Shown: positions 52,463-62,446, counted from the stretch's first letter. The stretch is DNA of 64,000 nt from Methylobacterium sp. J-070 (GCF_022829385.1 NZ_JAKSXX010000235.1:62001-126000); one strand, 5' to 3'. The notes: generated by a model not told the origin, from the letters alone. Translations and numbers: made by a program.

Positions 52463-52662
52463 CGCGCATCGTCCGGCGCGCGCCGTTCGGGATCGGTCAG
52501 ATAGATCACCCCCATGACCGCCGAGGTTCCGATCACGCAAAGCACCAGCCAAGCGAGGAGCAGCGGCAGGCCGAGGACGAAGGGCTCGACGCGATTCAGG
52601 AGGAACGGGCCGAGCAGGATGCCGAGAAAGGGCAGAACGGCGAGCCAACGCAGATGTCGCAT
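52459..52662 (-). CDS. DUF3311 small membrane protein
   Basis: 67 residues with two hydrophobic segments (WLAVLPFLGILLGPFLLNR and LPLLLAWLVLCVIGTSAVMG), matching DUF3311. The four-base overlap with the SSF start shows translational coupling. Such proteins are usual partners of SSF symporters; they may assist folding or regulate the carrier, which is not settled. The 197 bases upstream carry the divergent promoters with the exported peptide gene. Confidence 0.88.
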   Translation of the reverse strand: MRHLRWLAVLPFLGILLGPFLLNRVEPFVLGLPLLLAWLVLCVIGTSAVMGVIYLTDPERRAPDDAR

Positions 52663-52859
52663 GCGCGATACAATCCTGGGCCACTCAATACTGCGGCGTG
52701 GATCAGTCGAGCCCGGCTGTCAATCTGTCGCTCGGCCAAAGTGGCATCGGCCGGCCAATCGACGCGCTGTGCGCCGGCGCACACGGTCACGCTTCGCGCG
52801 CCCGTAGATTTGCGGTGATCCGACCGACCGATGCGGCGGATGCGGGATGGATTTTCGTC

Positions 52860-53090
52860 ATGCGACGCACCCTGACCACCCTCGCCGTGGCGGCGCTGCT
52901 CCTCGGCTCCGCGGCGCAGGCCGAGGCCCGGACCATCCGGGTGCCGGCCAAGGCCCCGCCGAGTGCGGCGATCAAGGCGCGCCAGACCGCGATGAACGAT
53001 TTCAGCGCGCGGATGGGCCGCCTCGACAGGCTGATGGGCCTGCCGTCGACCCCAGCATTGCGGTCGCGCTCGGCCGAGGCCGGGCGCTGA
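52860..53090 (+). CDS. Small exported protein
   Basis: 76 residues from ATG 52860; the frame is open to 52698, but the N-terminal signal starts here: MRRTLTTLAVAALLLGSAAQAEA with a good cleavage context after AQA. The mature part is short and basic (RTIRVPAKAPPSAAIKARQT, then NDFSARMGRLDRLMGL). No family recognised. It ends 15 bases from ureG, which lies on the other strand. Possibly a periplasmic accessory or just a small envelope protein. Confidence 0.6.
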   Translation: MRRTLTTLAVAALLLGSAAQAEARTIRVPAKAPPSAAIKARQTAMNDFSARMGRLDRLMGLPSTPALRSRSAEAGR

Positions 53091-53105
53091 CGCGCGGCCG
53101 CCGGA

Positions 53106-53723
53106 TCACCGGCCGAGGCCGCCCGCCTCCTCCACGAAGCGCGCCACCGCGTCCGCACCGTCGCCCCTACGGAGGGAAGCGAACACGTAGGGTCGTACAC
53201 CGCGCATCCGCCGCGTGTCCGCCTCCATGACCGACAGGTCGGCGCCCACGAGCGGCGCGAGGTCGGTCTTGTTGACGATCAACAGGTCGGAGCGGGTGAT
53301 CCCCGGGCCACCCTTGCGCGGGATCTTCTCGCCCCCCGCCACATCGATGACGTAGAGGGTGATGTCGGCGAGTTCCGGCGAGAACGTCGCCGCCAGATTG
53401 TCGCCGCCGGACTCGATCAGCACCAGATCGAGCTTCGGGAAGCGCCGGCTCATCTCGGCCACGGCCGCGAGGTTGATCGAGGCGTCCTCGCGGATCGCGG
53501 TATGCGGGCAGCCGCCGGTCTCGACGCCCAGGATGCGTTCCTCCGGCAGCGCGCCGGCGACGGTCAGGATCCGGGCGTCTTCCTTGGTGTAGATGTCGTT
53601 GGTGATCGCGCAGATCTCGTAGCGATCCCGGAAGCGCTTGCAGAGCTGCTCCATCAGGGCGGTCTTGCCGGACCCGACGGGGCCGCCGATGCCGACGCGG
53701 AGGGGGCCGTTTGAGGGAGTCAT
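53106..53723 (-). CDS. ureG: Urease accessory GTPase UreG
   Basis: 205 residues. SIMIBI GTPase: P-loop GIGGPVGSGKTALMEQLC, VETGGCPHTAIREDASINL (the CPH nickel-binding motif), ESGGDNLAATFSPELADI, and NKTDLAPLVGADL. UreG supplies GTP-dependent nickel delivery to the apo-urease with UreF and UreE. Last gene of the urease operon here, nine bases after ureF. Confidence 0.97.
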   Translation of the reverse strand: MTPSNGPLRVGIGGPVGSGKTALMEQLCKRFRDRYEICAITNDIYTKEDARILTVAGALPEERILGVETGGCPHTAIREDASINLAAVAEMSRRFPKLDLVLIESGGDNLAATFSPELADITLYVIDVAGGEKIPRKGGPGITRSDLLIVNKTDLAPLVGADLSVMEADTRRMRGVRPYVFASLRRGDGADAVARFVEEAGGLGR

Positions 53724-53732
53724 GCTGCGCGC

Positions 53733-54422
53733 TCAGGATCGGAAGATGCGGGAATACTGGGTCTCGTGCCGGAATGACCCGAGGTCCAGGCGGAACGTGG
53801 CGGAGCCGAGGGCGTCGAGATCCGAGACATCAGCCGCTTCGGCGAGGGCGGCAATCCGCGGGGCGAGGGCGGCCACCACCCGCGTGCCGGCCGTCTGGCC
53901 CACGGGCGCCGCGCGCAGCGCCGCGGAGACGAGGTTCTGGACGAAGGCGAGACCGTAGGCCGACAGCACCGGTCCGCTCGCCATGCCGTGCGCCCCGCCC
54001 GCGACCCCGACGGCCACCGGGTAGGCGACCGGGCCGGGGAGATGTCCGGCCAGTCCAGAGAGCGGCGCGCAGGGCCATGCGATCAGGGTCGCATCGAGGA
54101 AGCTCCGGCCCTGCTGGCTGGTCTCCAGATGCAGTTCCCGCGACGGCGCGAGCGCCAAGGCGAGATCGTTGAGCGCGCCGAGGGCGACGCCGTCGGCAGA
54201 TCGCGCGAGACGGTGGGCCTCGGCGGCCAGGATCAGGTCGTTCCGCAACGCGCCGCGCTCGCACACATCGCCGAGCCAGGCCGCGAGGCTGGCCTCGTCG
54301 CGCACGTCGCCGGCCTCGACCGCCCATTCCAGCCCGTGCGAGTACGCGTAGGCGCCGACCGGATAGCCCGGCGACAGCCAAGCCATCAGGCGGAGCGCGT
54401 CGAGGGGGTCAGACGGCTTCAT
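53733..54422 (-). CDS. ureF: Urease accessory protein UreF
   Basis: 229 residues from ATG 54422. LSPGYPVGAYAYSHGLEWAVE and the helical body with GALRNDLILAAEAHR and SYGLAFVQNLVSAALR-like C terminal region match UreF, which bridges UreG and the UreABC complex. The start lies 14 bases inside ureE. The frame upstream (to 54710) is the ureE region and is rejected. Confidence 0.95.
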   Translation of the reverse strand: MKPSDPLDALRLMAWLSPGYPVGAYAYSHGLEWAVEAGDVRDEASLAAWLGDVCERGALRNDLILAAEAHRLARSADGVALGALNDLALALAPSRELHLETSQQGRSFLDATLIAWPCAPLSGLAGHLPGPVAYPVAVGVAGGAHGMASGPVLSAYGLAFVQNLVSAALRAAPVGQTAGTRVVAALAPRIAALAEAADVSDLDALGSATFRLDLGSFRHETQYSRIFRS

Positions 54423-54900
54423 GGGGGTGATGGTGGTGGCCGCCCTGCGGATGGTCGTGAGCGTGACCGCCCGCATAGGCGCCGCGCTCCGGCCGGAAGG
54501 GCCGCTCCACGGGCTCGGCGCCCCCGCCGAGGCCCCGCACCATCTCGGCCAGCACGTGGTCATAGGCGATCCAGACGGCGTCCGCACCGATCTCGGCGGG
54601 GATGTGCCGGTTGCCGATGTGCCAGATGAGGCGCTTGAGGGCGTGATCGCTCGGCGCGCGGATCTCCAGCAGACGCTCCGGCGCCGCCTCGACCCAGACG
54701 AGGCGGCCATCCTGCAGGACCAGGGCGTCGCCGTCCTCCAGGACGGTCGGCTCGGGGAGGTCGAGCAGGAAGCTCAGGCCGCCGGCGCCGCGCATGGCGA
54801 CGCGGCGGCGGTGCCGGTCGCCGTGGTCGAGGATCACGCGGTCGACGATCTCGCCGCCGGACAGGGCGTCCCGGCGGAGGATGCGGGTGGCGCGGATCAT
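54409..54900 (-). CDS. ureE: Urease accessory nickel chaperone UreE
   Basis: 163 residues from ATG 54900. N-terminal peptide-binding domain (LILDHGDRHRRRVAMRG-type strand region), central RLIWHIGNRHIPAEI with the conserved GNRH histidine that binds nickel, and a histidine-rich tail (HAHDH, then HHHHPH). The tail stores or transfers nickel. Overlaps ureF by 14 bases; ureC ends 98 bases upstream. Confidence 0.95.
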   Translation of the reverse strand: MIRATRILRRDALSGGEIVDRVILDHGDRHRRRVAMRGAGGLSFLLDLPEPTVLEDGDALVLQDGRLVWVEAAPERLLEIRAPSDHALKRLIWHIGNRHIPAEIGADAVWIAYDHVLAEMVRGLGGGAEPVERPFRPERGAYAGGHAHDHPQGGHHHHPHEAV

Positions 54901-54998
54901 GGCCTCAGGACTCTCGGTTCGGGAGAGGTCGTCCGTCGGAGGTGGTCTCGGCGCGGCCCTCGCCACGGCGCCCCCCTGTCCGTCCGCACCACGATAGC

Positions 54999-56726
<1,728 letters not shown>

Positions 56727-56728
56727 GG

Positions 56729-57145
56729 TCAGCTCTCCCGTCGCAAGCGTGTGTAGGCGTCGGCCGGCTCGGCTTTCTGATCGAAGGTCAGCGTCGTGCT
56801 GCAACCGGCCGACCGATTGATGGCGCCGATCAGGTGGTCCGCGAAGCCTCTTCGTCCCTTAGTCCAGGCGGCCAGAGCGGCCTCGGCCGCGTCACGCCGG
56901 CCGATGGCAATGTTGGAGGTGTCAAGGAGCCGCCGGATCAGGGCGGCAAGAGCGAGCTTCTTCTGACGGAGCGGCCGGGCCAGGATCCAGATTGTCTCGG
57001 CCAGCACGACGGCATTCACAAAGAACTGAGCGTCGCGTCGGCTCAAAGCTTCGGCGGCCTTCGCCGTCTGATCAGGCGCATCGTCGGGCCACACGGCTTC
57101 ATCGACCAACCAGCGCAACGGCACATCGGTGTCGAGGCCGATCAC
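56729..57145 (-). CDS. vapC: PIN-domain VapC-like protein inside the urease operon
   Basis: 138 residues from GTG 57145. VapC pattern: IGLDTDVPLRWLVD (D5), FVNAVVLAETIWILARPL (E50), GFADHLIGAINRSAGC (D103) and TTLTFDQKA (D122), so all four acidic metal-binding residues are intact. VapC toxins are magnesium-dependent RNases, usually cleaving tRNA or rRNA. It is placed between ureAB and ureC and begins inside the preceding short gene (GTGA overlap), so it is translated from the urease mRNA. Function in this setting is unproven. Confidence 0.85.
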   Translation of the reverse strand: MIGLDTDVPLRWLVDEAVWPDDAPDQTAKAAEALSRRDAQFFVNAVVLAETIWILARPLRQKKLALAALIRRLLDTSNIAIGRRDAAEAALAAWTKGRRGFADHLIGAINRSAGCSTTLTFDQKAEPADAYTRLRRES

Positions 57146-57351
57146 GTTTCACCATCCTCGCCGGTGCCTCTCATCCGGTTCCAACGGGCGCTGCGGCTCT
57201 CCTCGATCCAGCGCACGATGCGCGCACGATCGACCGGCGCGATCGGATCGCACGCATCGGTTCCAACGCTTCCGCGAAGGTCCGCGATGTAAGGAGACGT
57301 GCGCGGTGGTCGCAAGCAATTCCGGCCTGAGAAACCCGGAGGACCGCTCAC
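57142..57351 (-). CDS. Short gene ahead of VapC, possible antitoxin remnant
   Basis: 69 residues from GTG 57351, in a GTGA overlap with the ureAB stop, and itself ending in a GTGA overlap with the VapC-like start. A normal VapB begins with a DNA-binding AbrB, RHH or Phd fold; that is not visible here. The C-terminal part (ADLRGSVGTDACDPI and RARIVRWIEESRSARWNRM) resembles the toxin-binding tail of some VapB antitoxins. A truncated or divergent antitoxin is the best guess. Translation start is uncertain. Confidence 0.45.
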   Translation of the reverse strand: MSGPPGFSGRNCLRPPRTSPYIADLRGSVGTDACDPIAPVDRARIVRWIEESRSARWNRMRGTGEDGET

Positions 57352-57968
57352 AGCTTACCCATCACGTCGCCGCGGAACCCGTAGACGGTGCGGCCGCCGG
57401 ACAGCGGCACCAGCGCGACCTCCCGTGTCGAACCCGGCTCGAAGCGCACGGCAGTGCCGGGGGCGATGTCGAGACGCTTGCCGCGGGCATGCTCGCGCGA
57501 GAAAACGAGACCCGGATTGACCTCGTAGAAATGGTAGTGCGACCCGACCTGGATCGGGCGGTCGCCGGTGTTGGCGACCTCGATCACGGTCCGCTCGGCC
57601 CCGGCGTTGAACACGATCTCGCCGGGCAGGGTCGTCACCGCGCCGGGGATGTCGGCCGAGGCGGCGCCCCGGATCGGATGGTGAACGGTGACGAGCTTCG
57701 TACCGTCCGGGAAGGTCGCCTCGACCTGGATGTCGGGGATCATCTCGGCCACGCCCTCCATCACCTGATCGGCCGTGAGCACGGTGCCGCCGGCCTGCAT
57801 CAGCTCCGCGACGGTGCGGCCGTCCCGGGCGCCCTCGACCACGAAGTCGGTGATCAGTGCCACGGCTTCCGGATGATTGAGCTTCACGCCCCGGCTGAGG
57901 CGATTGCGCGCCACCTGCGCCGCCATGGCGATCAGCAGCTTGTCCTTCTCACGGGGCGTCAGCAGCAC
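57348..57968 (-). CDS. ureAB: Urease gamma-beta fusion subunit
   Basis: 206 residues from GTG 57968 (GAGG seven bases upstream), giving the N terminus MLLTPREKDKLLIAMAAQVA typical of UreA; the ATG at 58007 would add a non-family leader. Gamma part to about residue 100: GVKLNHPEAVALITDFVVEG and PDGTKLVTVHHPI. Beta part thereafter: PGEIVFNAGAERTVIEV, GDRPIQVGSHYHFYEVN and PGTAVRFEPGSTREV. Fused small subunits also occur in Helicobacter UreA. Assembles with UreC into the apoenzyme. Confidence 0.95.
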   Translation of the reverse strand: MLLTPREKDKLLIAMAAQVARNRLSRGVKLNHPEAVALITDFVVEGARDGRTVAELMQAGGTVLTADQVMEGVAEMIPDIQVEATFPDGTKLVTVHHPIRGAASADIPGAVTTLPGEIVFNAGAERTVIEVANTGDRPIQVGSHYHFYEVNPGLVFSREHARGKRLDIAPGTAVRFEPGSTREVALVPLSGGRTVYGFRGDVMGKL

Positions 57969-58042
57969 GGCAAACCTCGTCGTTGCGGCCGCCGGAGCAA
58001 GGATCATGCGCGGGGCGCGGTCAAGGATGCGGCCGGCCGGAC

Positions 58043-59056
58043 TCAGCGCTCCATCCCGGCAAAACCCGCGAACAGCTCCGGCATCGTCGCGCCCTTCAGC
58101 GTCGCCGGAAGGTCGCGGGGATGGATGAAGGCCTCGCGAAACCAGGGAAACCGCGCCGGATCGAAGCTGCCGCGGATCCAGTCGATCGCCTGGCGGACCC
58201 GATCGATTCGCTCGGCGTCGGGGTGATAGGTCAGCCAGATGTCGAGACCGACCTGGACGAGGCCGTCGAGGGGCACAAGCCGGGCGCCGATCGCTGCCGC
58301 GTACGTGGGCAGCCAGCCGATCCCGGCGCCGTTGGCGACCGCCCAGTAATGGGCGCTGCTCACGTTGGTCTTGAGGGTCACGTAGCCGGATTGCGGCATC
58401 CCGGGCGTGTGCCGGTCGTATTCCGCCATGCTGACGGTCTGGCTCGAGACCTGAAGGACGATCCGGTGCCGCGCCGCGTCCTCGACTCCGGACGGGTGAC
58501 CGTAGATGTCGAGATAGCTGCGCGCCGCGAACGGCATGACGTGCAGGCGACCGAGCTTGACCACCTTGAGGTCCGGATTGACCGGCCGCACCAGCTGGAC
58601 CGCCACGTCGGCCTCGAGGCGGCCGACATCGGCCGGATCCATCGTGCAGCGCAGATCCACCACGAGCCGCGGGTTCGAGCGCTGGAACTCGACGAGGCGC
58701 GGCGCGAGCCAGAACGTGCCGAGGCCCTCGGTGACGGCGATCCGCACCTCGCCGGTCGGGGTGGCGGAGGCCGCATCCCGGGCCCGCAGAACCGAGTAGG
58801 CGGCGCTCTCCATGGTGCGTGTCGCCGCCAGGATCGTCTCGCCTTCGGACGTCAGGCGGACCCCGGCGGCGTGGCGGGTGATCAGGGTGACGCCGAGTTG
58901 CGCCTCCAGGTCGTCGATCCGCCGACGCAGGGTGTTGATCGAGAGACCCACTGCGGCGGCCGCCGCCCGGAAGCTGCCGCGGCGGTCGAGTTCCAGGAAC
59001 AGGCGCAGGTCCTGCCAGTCCGGCATGCCGGATTCCGATACCAGCGCGTGTTCCAT
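58043..59056 (-). CDS. LysR-family regulator
   Basis: About 337 residues from ATG 59056 (GGGGGT upstream); ATG 59071 and ATG 59026 are alternatives. DNA-binding wing-helix: DLRLFLELDRRGSFRAAAAAV, GLSINTLRRRIDDLEAQLG, LITRHAAGVRLTSEGE. Effector domain from about 100 (VRIAVTEGLGTFWLAPRLVE). It lies 74 bases upstream of ureAB, same strand, and divergent from the GNAT/isochorismatase pair. Either unit could be the target; LysR proteins usually control the divergent one. Confidence 0.85.
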   Translation of the reverse strand: MEHALVSESGMPDWQDLRLFLELDRRGSFRAAAAAVGLSINTLRRRIDDLEAQLGVTLITRHAAGVRLTSEGETILAATRTMESAAYSVLRARDAASATPTGEVRIAVTEGLGTFWLAPRLVEFQRSNPRLVVDLRCTMDPADVGRLEADVAVQLVRPVNPDLKVVKLGRLHVMPFAARSYLDIYGHPSGVEDAARHRIVLQVSSQTVSMAEYDRHTPGMPQSGYVTLKTNVSSAHYWAVANGAGIGWLPTYAAAIGARLVPLDGLVQVGLDIWLTYHPDAERIDRVRQAIDWIRGSFDPARFPWFREAFIHPRDLPATLKGATMPELFAGFAGMER

Positions 59057-59152
59057 CTGTGGGACCCCCATACTTCAAGTTTTGCACAGACGCGGGGCTT
59101 CGACCATGCGAAGCCGAGGGCCGTTCGCAAATCATCTCCCGAAGGCGCTGCG

Positions 59153-60397
59153 ATGACGGTCCACGTATCCCCGCCCGACCATGCGCTCCATCCGCCCGGC
59201 GCGCCGGAAGCGCGGCACGACATCATCGACCTGAGATCGGCGCGCCTCGCCCGTCATTTGGTACTGTTCACCCCGGCCCCGGGCGATCTGGAGCGGTTGC
59301 TGGACGAGACCCGGGCCGCATTGCCGGGCGTCGCCGACGTCTCCGTGGTCCGCCGCGTGATGACGACCAATCCCGACACCGTCTTCGCGATCGCCCGCCG
59401 CGAGACCTACGATGCGCGTTCGCCCCGCGGCGAGGGCCTGACCGCGATCCTGCCCCTGAACGAAGCCGGGATGCAGGCCCTGCTGTCCGGCACGTTCGAC
59501 GCGAGTGATCCCGACACGGGGTTCATCGCCCTTCAGCACGAGCGTCCGGCCGGGATCTATCTCTGGGTGATCCATGCCCGGCGGCGGCTCGCGGCGGCCG
59601 TCGCCCTGATGCTGCAGCGAATCTCGACGCCGCTGTGCCGCGATGTCGACCTGTTCGCCCGCGCGGCCACCGCCGAGGGCGCCGACTACCTGGAGGGGAT
59701 CGGGTTCACCAGGGGCGCGGCGTGGCGCGGCCTGCGCGCCCCCGGGCTGCACATGTTCCACCGCTCGGAGCCGGCCGAGCGGCTGCCCCCTTACGACAGC
59801 CATCGCCCCGGCGTCACCGGCACAAGCGTCTCGGTGGCGCGGACCTTCGAGGATCTGTCCCGAGTCATCGCCCTGCGCTCCGCCGTGTACATGGCCGAGC
59901 AGGCCTGCCCCTACGAGGAGGAGTTCGACGGCAACGACCTCTCGGCCACCCACCTGATCGGCTATGTCGGGGACGAGCCCGCCGGCTGCCTGCGCATCCG
60001 CTTCTTCGCCGACTTCGCCAAGATCGAGCGCCTCGCGGTTCGGGCCGAGTTTCGCAACACGCGCATGGCCTTCGCGCTCGTCCGGGCCGGCATCGAGCTG
60101 GCTCGCGTGAAAGGCTATCGCCGCCTCTACGGCCATGCGCAGAAGCGCCTCGTCGGCTTCTGGAGCCGCTTCGGCTTCCGCATCTTCGAGGGCGCTCAGG
60201 AACTGGTCTTCTCGGATTTCGACTACATCGAGATGCTGCTGGAGGCCGAGCCCCACCCACAGGCCATCGCCATCGGGGCCGACCCCTACGTGATCATCCG
60301 GCCGGAAGGCCGCTGGCACCGCGCCGGGGCCCTCGATCGCTCCAAGGCCCGGGCGGTCACCCGGCCCTCCGTCGGAGCGAAGGCGGCAGCCCGATGA
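59153..60397 (+). CDS. GNAT-family N-acetyltransferase, two-part protein
   Basis: 414 residues from ATG 59153. The C-terminal half (about 215-345) is a GNAT module: VARTFEDLSRVIALRSAVYM, EFDGNDLSATHLIGYVGDEP, RIRFFADFAKIERLAVRAEF, FALVRAGIELARVKGYRRLY and FWSRFGFRIFEG. The N-terminal half (about 30-200: VFAIARRETYDARS, YLWVIHARRRLAAAVALMLQ) seems to be a second, degenerate unit. The stop overlaps the isochorismatase start by four bases (ATGA). Acceptor unknown. Confidence 0.78.
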   Translation: MTVHVSPPDHALHPPGAPEARHDIIDLRSARLARHLVLFTPAPGDLERLLDETRAALPGVADVSVVRRVMTTNPDTVFAIARRETYDARSPRGEGLTAILPLNEAGMQALLSGTFDASDPDTGFIALQHERPAGIYLWVIHARRRLAAAVALMLQRISTPLCRDVDLFARAATAEGADYLEGIGFTRGAAWRGLRAPGLHMFHRSEPAERLPPYDSHRPGVTGTSVSVARTFEDLSRVIALRSAVYMAEQACPYEEEFDGNDLSATHLIGYVGDEPAGCLRIRFFADFAKIERLAVRAEFRNTRMAFALVRAGIELARVKGYRRLYGHAQKRLVGFWSRFGFRIFEGAQELVFSDFDYIEMLLEAEPHPQAIAIGADPYVIIRPEGRWHRAGALDRSKARAVTRPSVGAKAAAR

Positions 60398-61008
60398 TCC
60401 GGACCTTCAACCCGGCGCTCTACCGCCGGCCGCGCAGCGTACCCGTCCTCGTGCTGGTCGACATGCAGCAGGAATACGAGGTCGCAGGCCGGCCCCTCGC
60501 GTTGTCGGACATCGCGCCGGCCCTGCACAATTGCCGACTGGCCCTCAGCCATGCCCGGGAGAGCGGCATCCAGGTCGCTTACGTGCGCTGGATCGGCGCC
60601 CCGCTGTTCCAGGCGGGCAACCGCTTTTCCCGATGGATCGAAGGCTTCGAGCCCCATGGCTGCGACATGATCTTCGACCGGGACCGGCCGTCCTGCTACG
60701 CCAGCCCGGCCTTCGCCGATGCCATGGAGCGCGGCTGCCCGCCCCTCGTGATCGCGGGCTTCGCCGGTGAGGCGGCCTGCCTCGCCACGGCGATCGACGG
60801 CTTCCACCGGGGTCAGGAGGTGACATTCCTGTCCGACGCCTCCGCCAGCCACGGCCTCGACGGGATCGCGGCCGGCGACATCCATCGCACGGTGAGCGCG
60901 GTGATGCGCGCCTTCGGAGACGTCATCGACACGCAGTCGTGGATCTCCGCCTCCGCGGCGTTCAGGCCGGCACCGGCCATCTCCAGCCAGACGCATGCGA
61001 ATGACTGA
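60394..61008 (+). CDS. Isochorismatase-family cysteine hydrolase
   Basis: 204 residues from ATG 60394. Catalytic Asp in VLVLVDMQQEYE, and Cys in GFAGEAACLATA, with HRTVSAVMRAFGDVID as the C-terminal part. Isochorismatase-like hydrolases cleave amide or vinyl ether bonds (nicotinamide, ureidoacrylate, N-carbamoyl compounds). Coupling to the GNAT gene suggests a two-step modification and release, perhaps of an amine, but no substrate can be named. Confidence 0.87.
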   Translation: MIRTFNPALYRRPRSVPVLVLVDMQQEYEVAGRPLALSDIAPALHNCRLALSHARESGIQVAYVRWIGAPLFQAGNRFSRWIEGFEPHGCDMIFDRDRPSCYASPAFADAMERGCPPLVIAGFAGEAACLATAIDGFHRGQEVTFLSDASASHGLDGIAAGDIHRTVSAVMRAFGDVIDTQSWISASAAFRPAPAISSQTHAND

Positions 61009-61216
61009 TCCGGTCCAATTCGACAGGGCCGGCAGCCGCGCCGGGACCGATCACGACGATGCGCTCCAGCGCCTCGGACGGCACGCGATCGCGCTGCTCC
61101 AGGCCGCGCGGGATTCGGGCGATCTCGCGTTGATCGCGCAGGCGGAAGCCATGGCGATGGCGGTCGGCTTCACGCTGGCGGCGCAACTGCCCTCGGCCGG
61201 GAGCGGTGCGGACTGA
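60995..61216 (+). CDS. Small hypothetical protein
   Basis: 73 residues from ATG 60995 (or 61001), overlapping the isochorismatase stop by 14 bases, so it is probably translated from the same transcript. Mostly helical (ALQRLGRHAIALLQAARDSG, ALIAQAEAMAMAVGF) with no recognised family. Its stop codon abuts the stop of the convergent gene at 61217 (TGATCA). Confidence 0.55.
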   Translation: MRMTDPVQFDRAGSRAGTDHDDALQRLGRHAIALLQAARDSGDLALIAQAEAMAMAVGFTLAAQLPSAGSGAD

Positions 61217-61408
61217 TCAGCCGGCGCGGTCGTCGATCGCGGCTTCGCCGCCGATGAGGCGCATCGCGCGCAGCCGTGCCGTGCGCTCGTCCCGTGCGCG
61301 TCGGTCGGCGTCGAGGGCCAGCCAAAGGGCCACCAGCTCCGGCCGGCGCTGCGGTTCGACAGTCTCGTTCGCCGCACCCAGAGATTCGGTCTGTTCGAAG
61401 GCGTCCAT
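61217..61408 (-). CDS. Small hypothetical protein
   Basis: 63 residues from ATG 61408, with GGGGA about eight bases upstream; an upstream ATG at 61495 would extend it to 92 residues. Charged and helical (PELVALWLALDADRRARDER). No family recognised. Convergent with the small gene at 60995. Confidence 0.45.
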   Translation of the reverse strand: MDAFEQTESLGAANETVEPQRRPELVALWLALDADRRARDERTARLRAMRLIGGEAAIDDRAG

Positions 61409-61533
61409 GCTCGGATCCCCGCGCCTAGCGCTGCGGTCCGCTAACAGCACAGCCCGCCTCAGGTCCAGCCCGGCGAATGGCTCGACATTCGACATCTCGC
61501 GACGATCGTCACCGCGGGATCGCGCGCCGACGG

Positions 61534-62019
61534 TCAGGCCGCCTTGCGCCGCCGGGGCGATCTCGGCCGCGGCGGGGCTTCGCCACGGCCCAGTCCGATG
61601 GCCTTGGCGAGCGCGGAGCGCTGCGCGGCGTAGCTCGCGGCGACCATCGGGTAGTCGGCCGGCAGGCCGTAGCGATCCCGGTAGGCCTTGGGGTCGAGCC
61701 CGTGGCTGGTGAGATGGCGCTTGAGCGTCTTGTAGGTCTTGCCGTCGATGAAGCTGACGATGCCGTCAGGCCGGACCGACTTGCGGATCCGGCCGTTCGT
61801 CAGCCGCTCGACGTGAGGCTCCCGGCTCTGGTCCACCGTCTGCGACCCGAGCTGCGTGAGCGCCGCGTGCACGCGCCCGATGACCCCCGGCAGATCCGGC
61901 ACCGAGACGGAATTGTTGGACACGTAGGCCGAAACGATTTCGGCCGCGAGCAGTCTGTAGTTCGGGTCGCTATGGGATGGGCGCCCGGCTGTAGCGGCAT
62001 CCGCTGTCGATCTGGGCAT
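61534..62019 (-). CDS. mucR: MucR/Ros-family transcriptional regulator lacking the first zinc cysteine
   Basis: 161 residues from ATG 62019. N-terminal region YRLLAAEIVSAYVSNNSV is the MucR oligomerisation segment. The zinc-finger-like region reads GIVSFIDGKTYKTLKRHLTS; the ordinary Cys before LEDG is Ser89, while D92, H102 and H106 remain, so this is an S-x2-D-x9-H-x3-H site. The consensus KRHLTSHGLDPKAYRDRYGL follows. C-terminal tail is basic (RPRSPRRRKA). MucR proteins are H-NS-like global regulators binding AT-rich DNA, and the AT-rich leader upstream is a likely autoregulatory target. Confidence 0.9.
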   Translation of the reverse strand: MPRSTADAATAGRPSHSDPNYRLLAAEIVSAYVSNNSVSVPDLPGVIGRVHAALTQLGSQTVDQSREPHVERLTNGRIRKSVRPDGIVSFIDGKTYKTLKRHLTSHGLDPKAYRDRYGLPADYPMVAASYAAQRSALAKAIGLGRGEAPPRPRSPRRRKAA

Positions 62020-62118
62020 TTTAAGCCTCGAAAAAAGTATTTCTGATCGATAATCTCGTAGGGTCCACAGCGAATTCAAGATCGATCGGCGAACGCGTGC
62101 AAATAATTCAACTGTCAA
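62020..62118 (-). promoter_or_regulatory. AT-rich leader of mucR
   Basis: Locally AT-rich tract around 62020-62118 (runs such as AAAAAAGTATTT and AAATAATTC) in otherwise GC-rich DNA, directly upstream of the mucR start. MucR-family proteins prefer AT-rich targets and repress their own genes, so this is a candidate autoregulatory site. Confidence 0.4.
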
Positions 62119-62218
62119 GTTTCGAAGGTCTCAGCAACATCCCGGATACGCGCGGATGCCAAGCTGTCGGCGGGCGTCCTGGCGAGAGGCCCGTGCGGCT
62201 CAGTCGCCGCCGGCCGTG

Positions 62219-62446
62219 TCAGCTCTCCAACCCCGACAGGGTAGCGATGATGGATTCGACAACTTCGATCTGCCGCTGCACCTCCGCCAGCCGCGGCCCC
62301 GCCTCCGAGCCGTCGCCGAGGGCGAACGTGCCCTTCTGCCGGCGGGTCGTGCGGAGCCGGCGGACCGAGGCGACGATGATCTGCCGCTCCTCGATGAGCG
62401 CCGCGCGCAGCTCGTTCAGTCCGTCCAGTTCCACCGTCGAGCCCAT
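62219..62446 (-). CDS. Small conserved hypothetical protein
   Basis: 75 residues from ATG 62446. Helical and highly charged: LNELRAALIEERQIIVASVR and RLAEVQRQIEVVESIIATLS, which suggests a coiled coil. No family name. The frame extends much further upstream, over the start of the adaptor gene, but only this part has plausible coding character. Confidence 0.55.
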   Translation of the reverse strand: MGSTVELDGLNELRAALIEERQIIVASVRRLRTTRRQKGTFALGDGSEAGPRLAEVQRQIEVVESIIATLSGLES

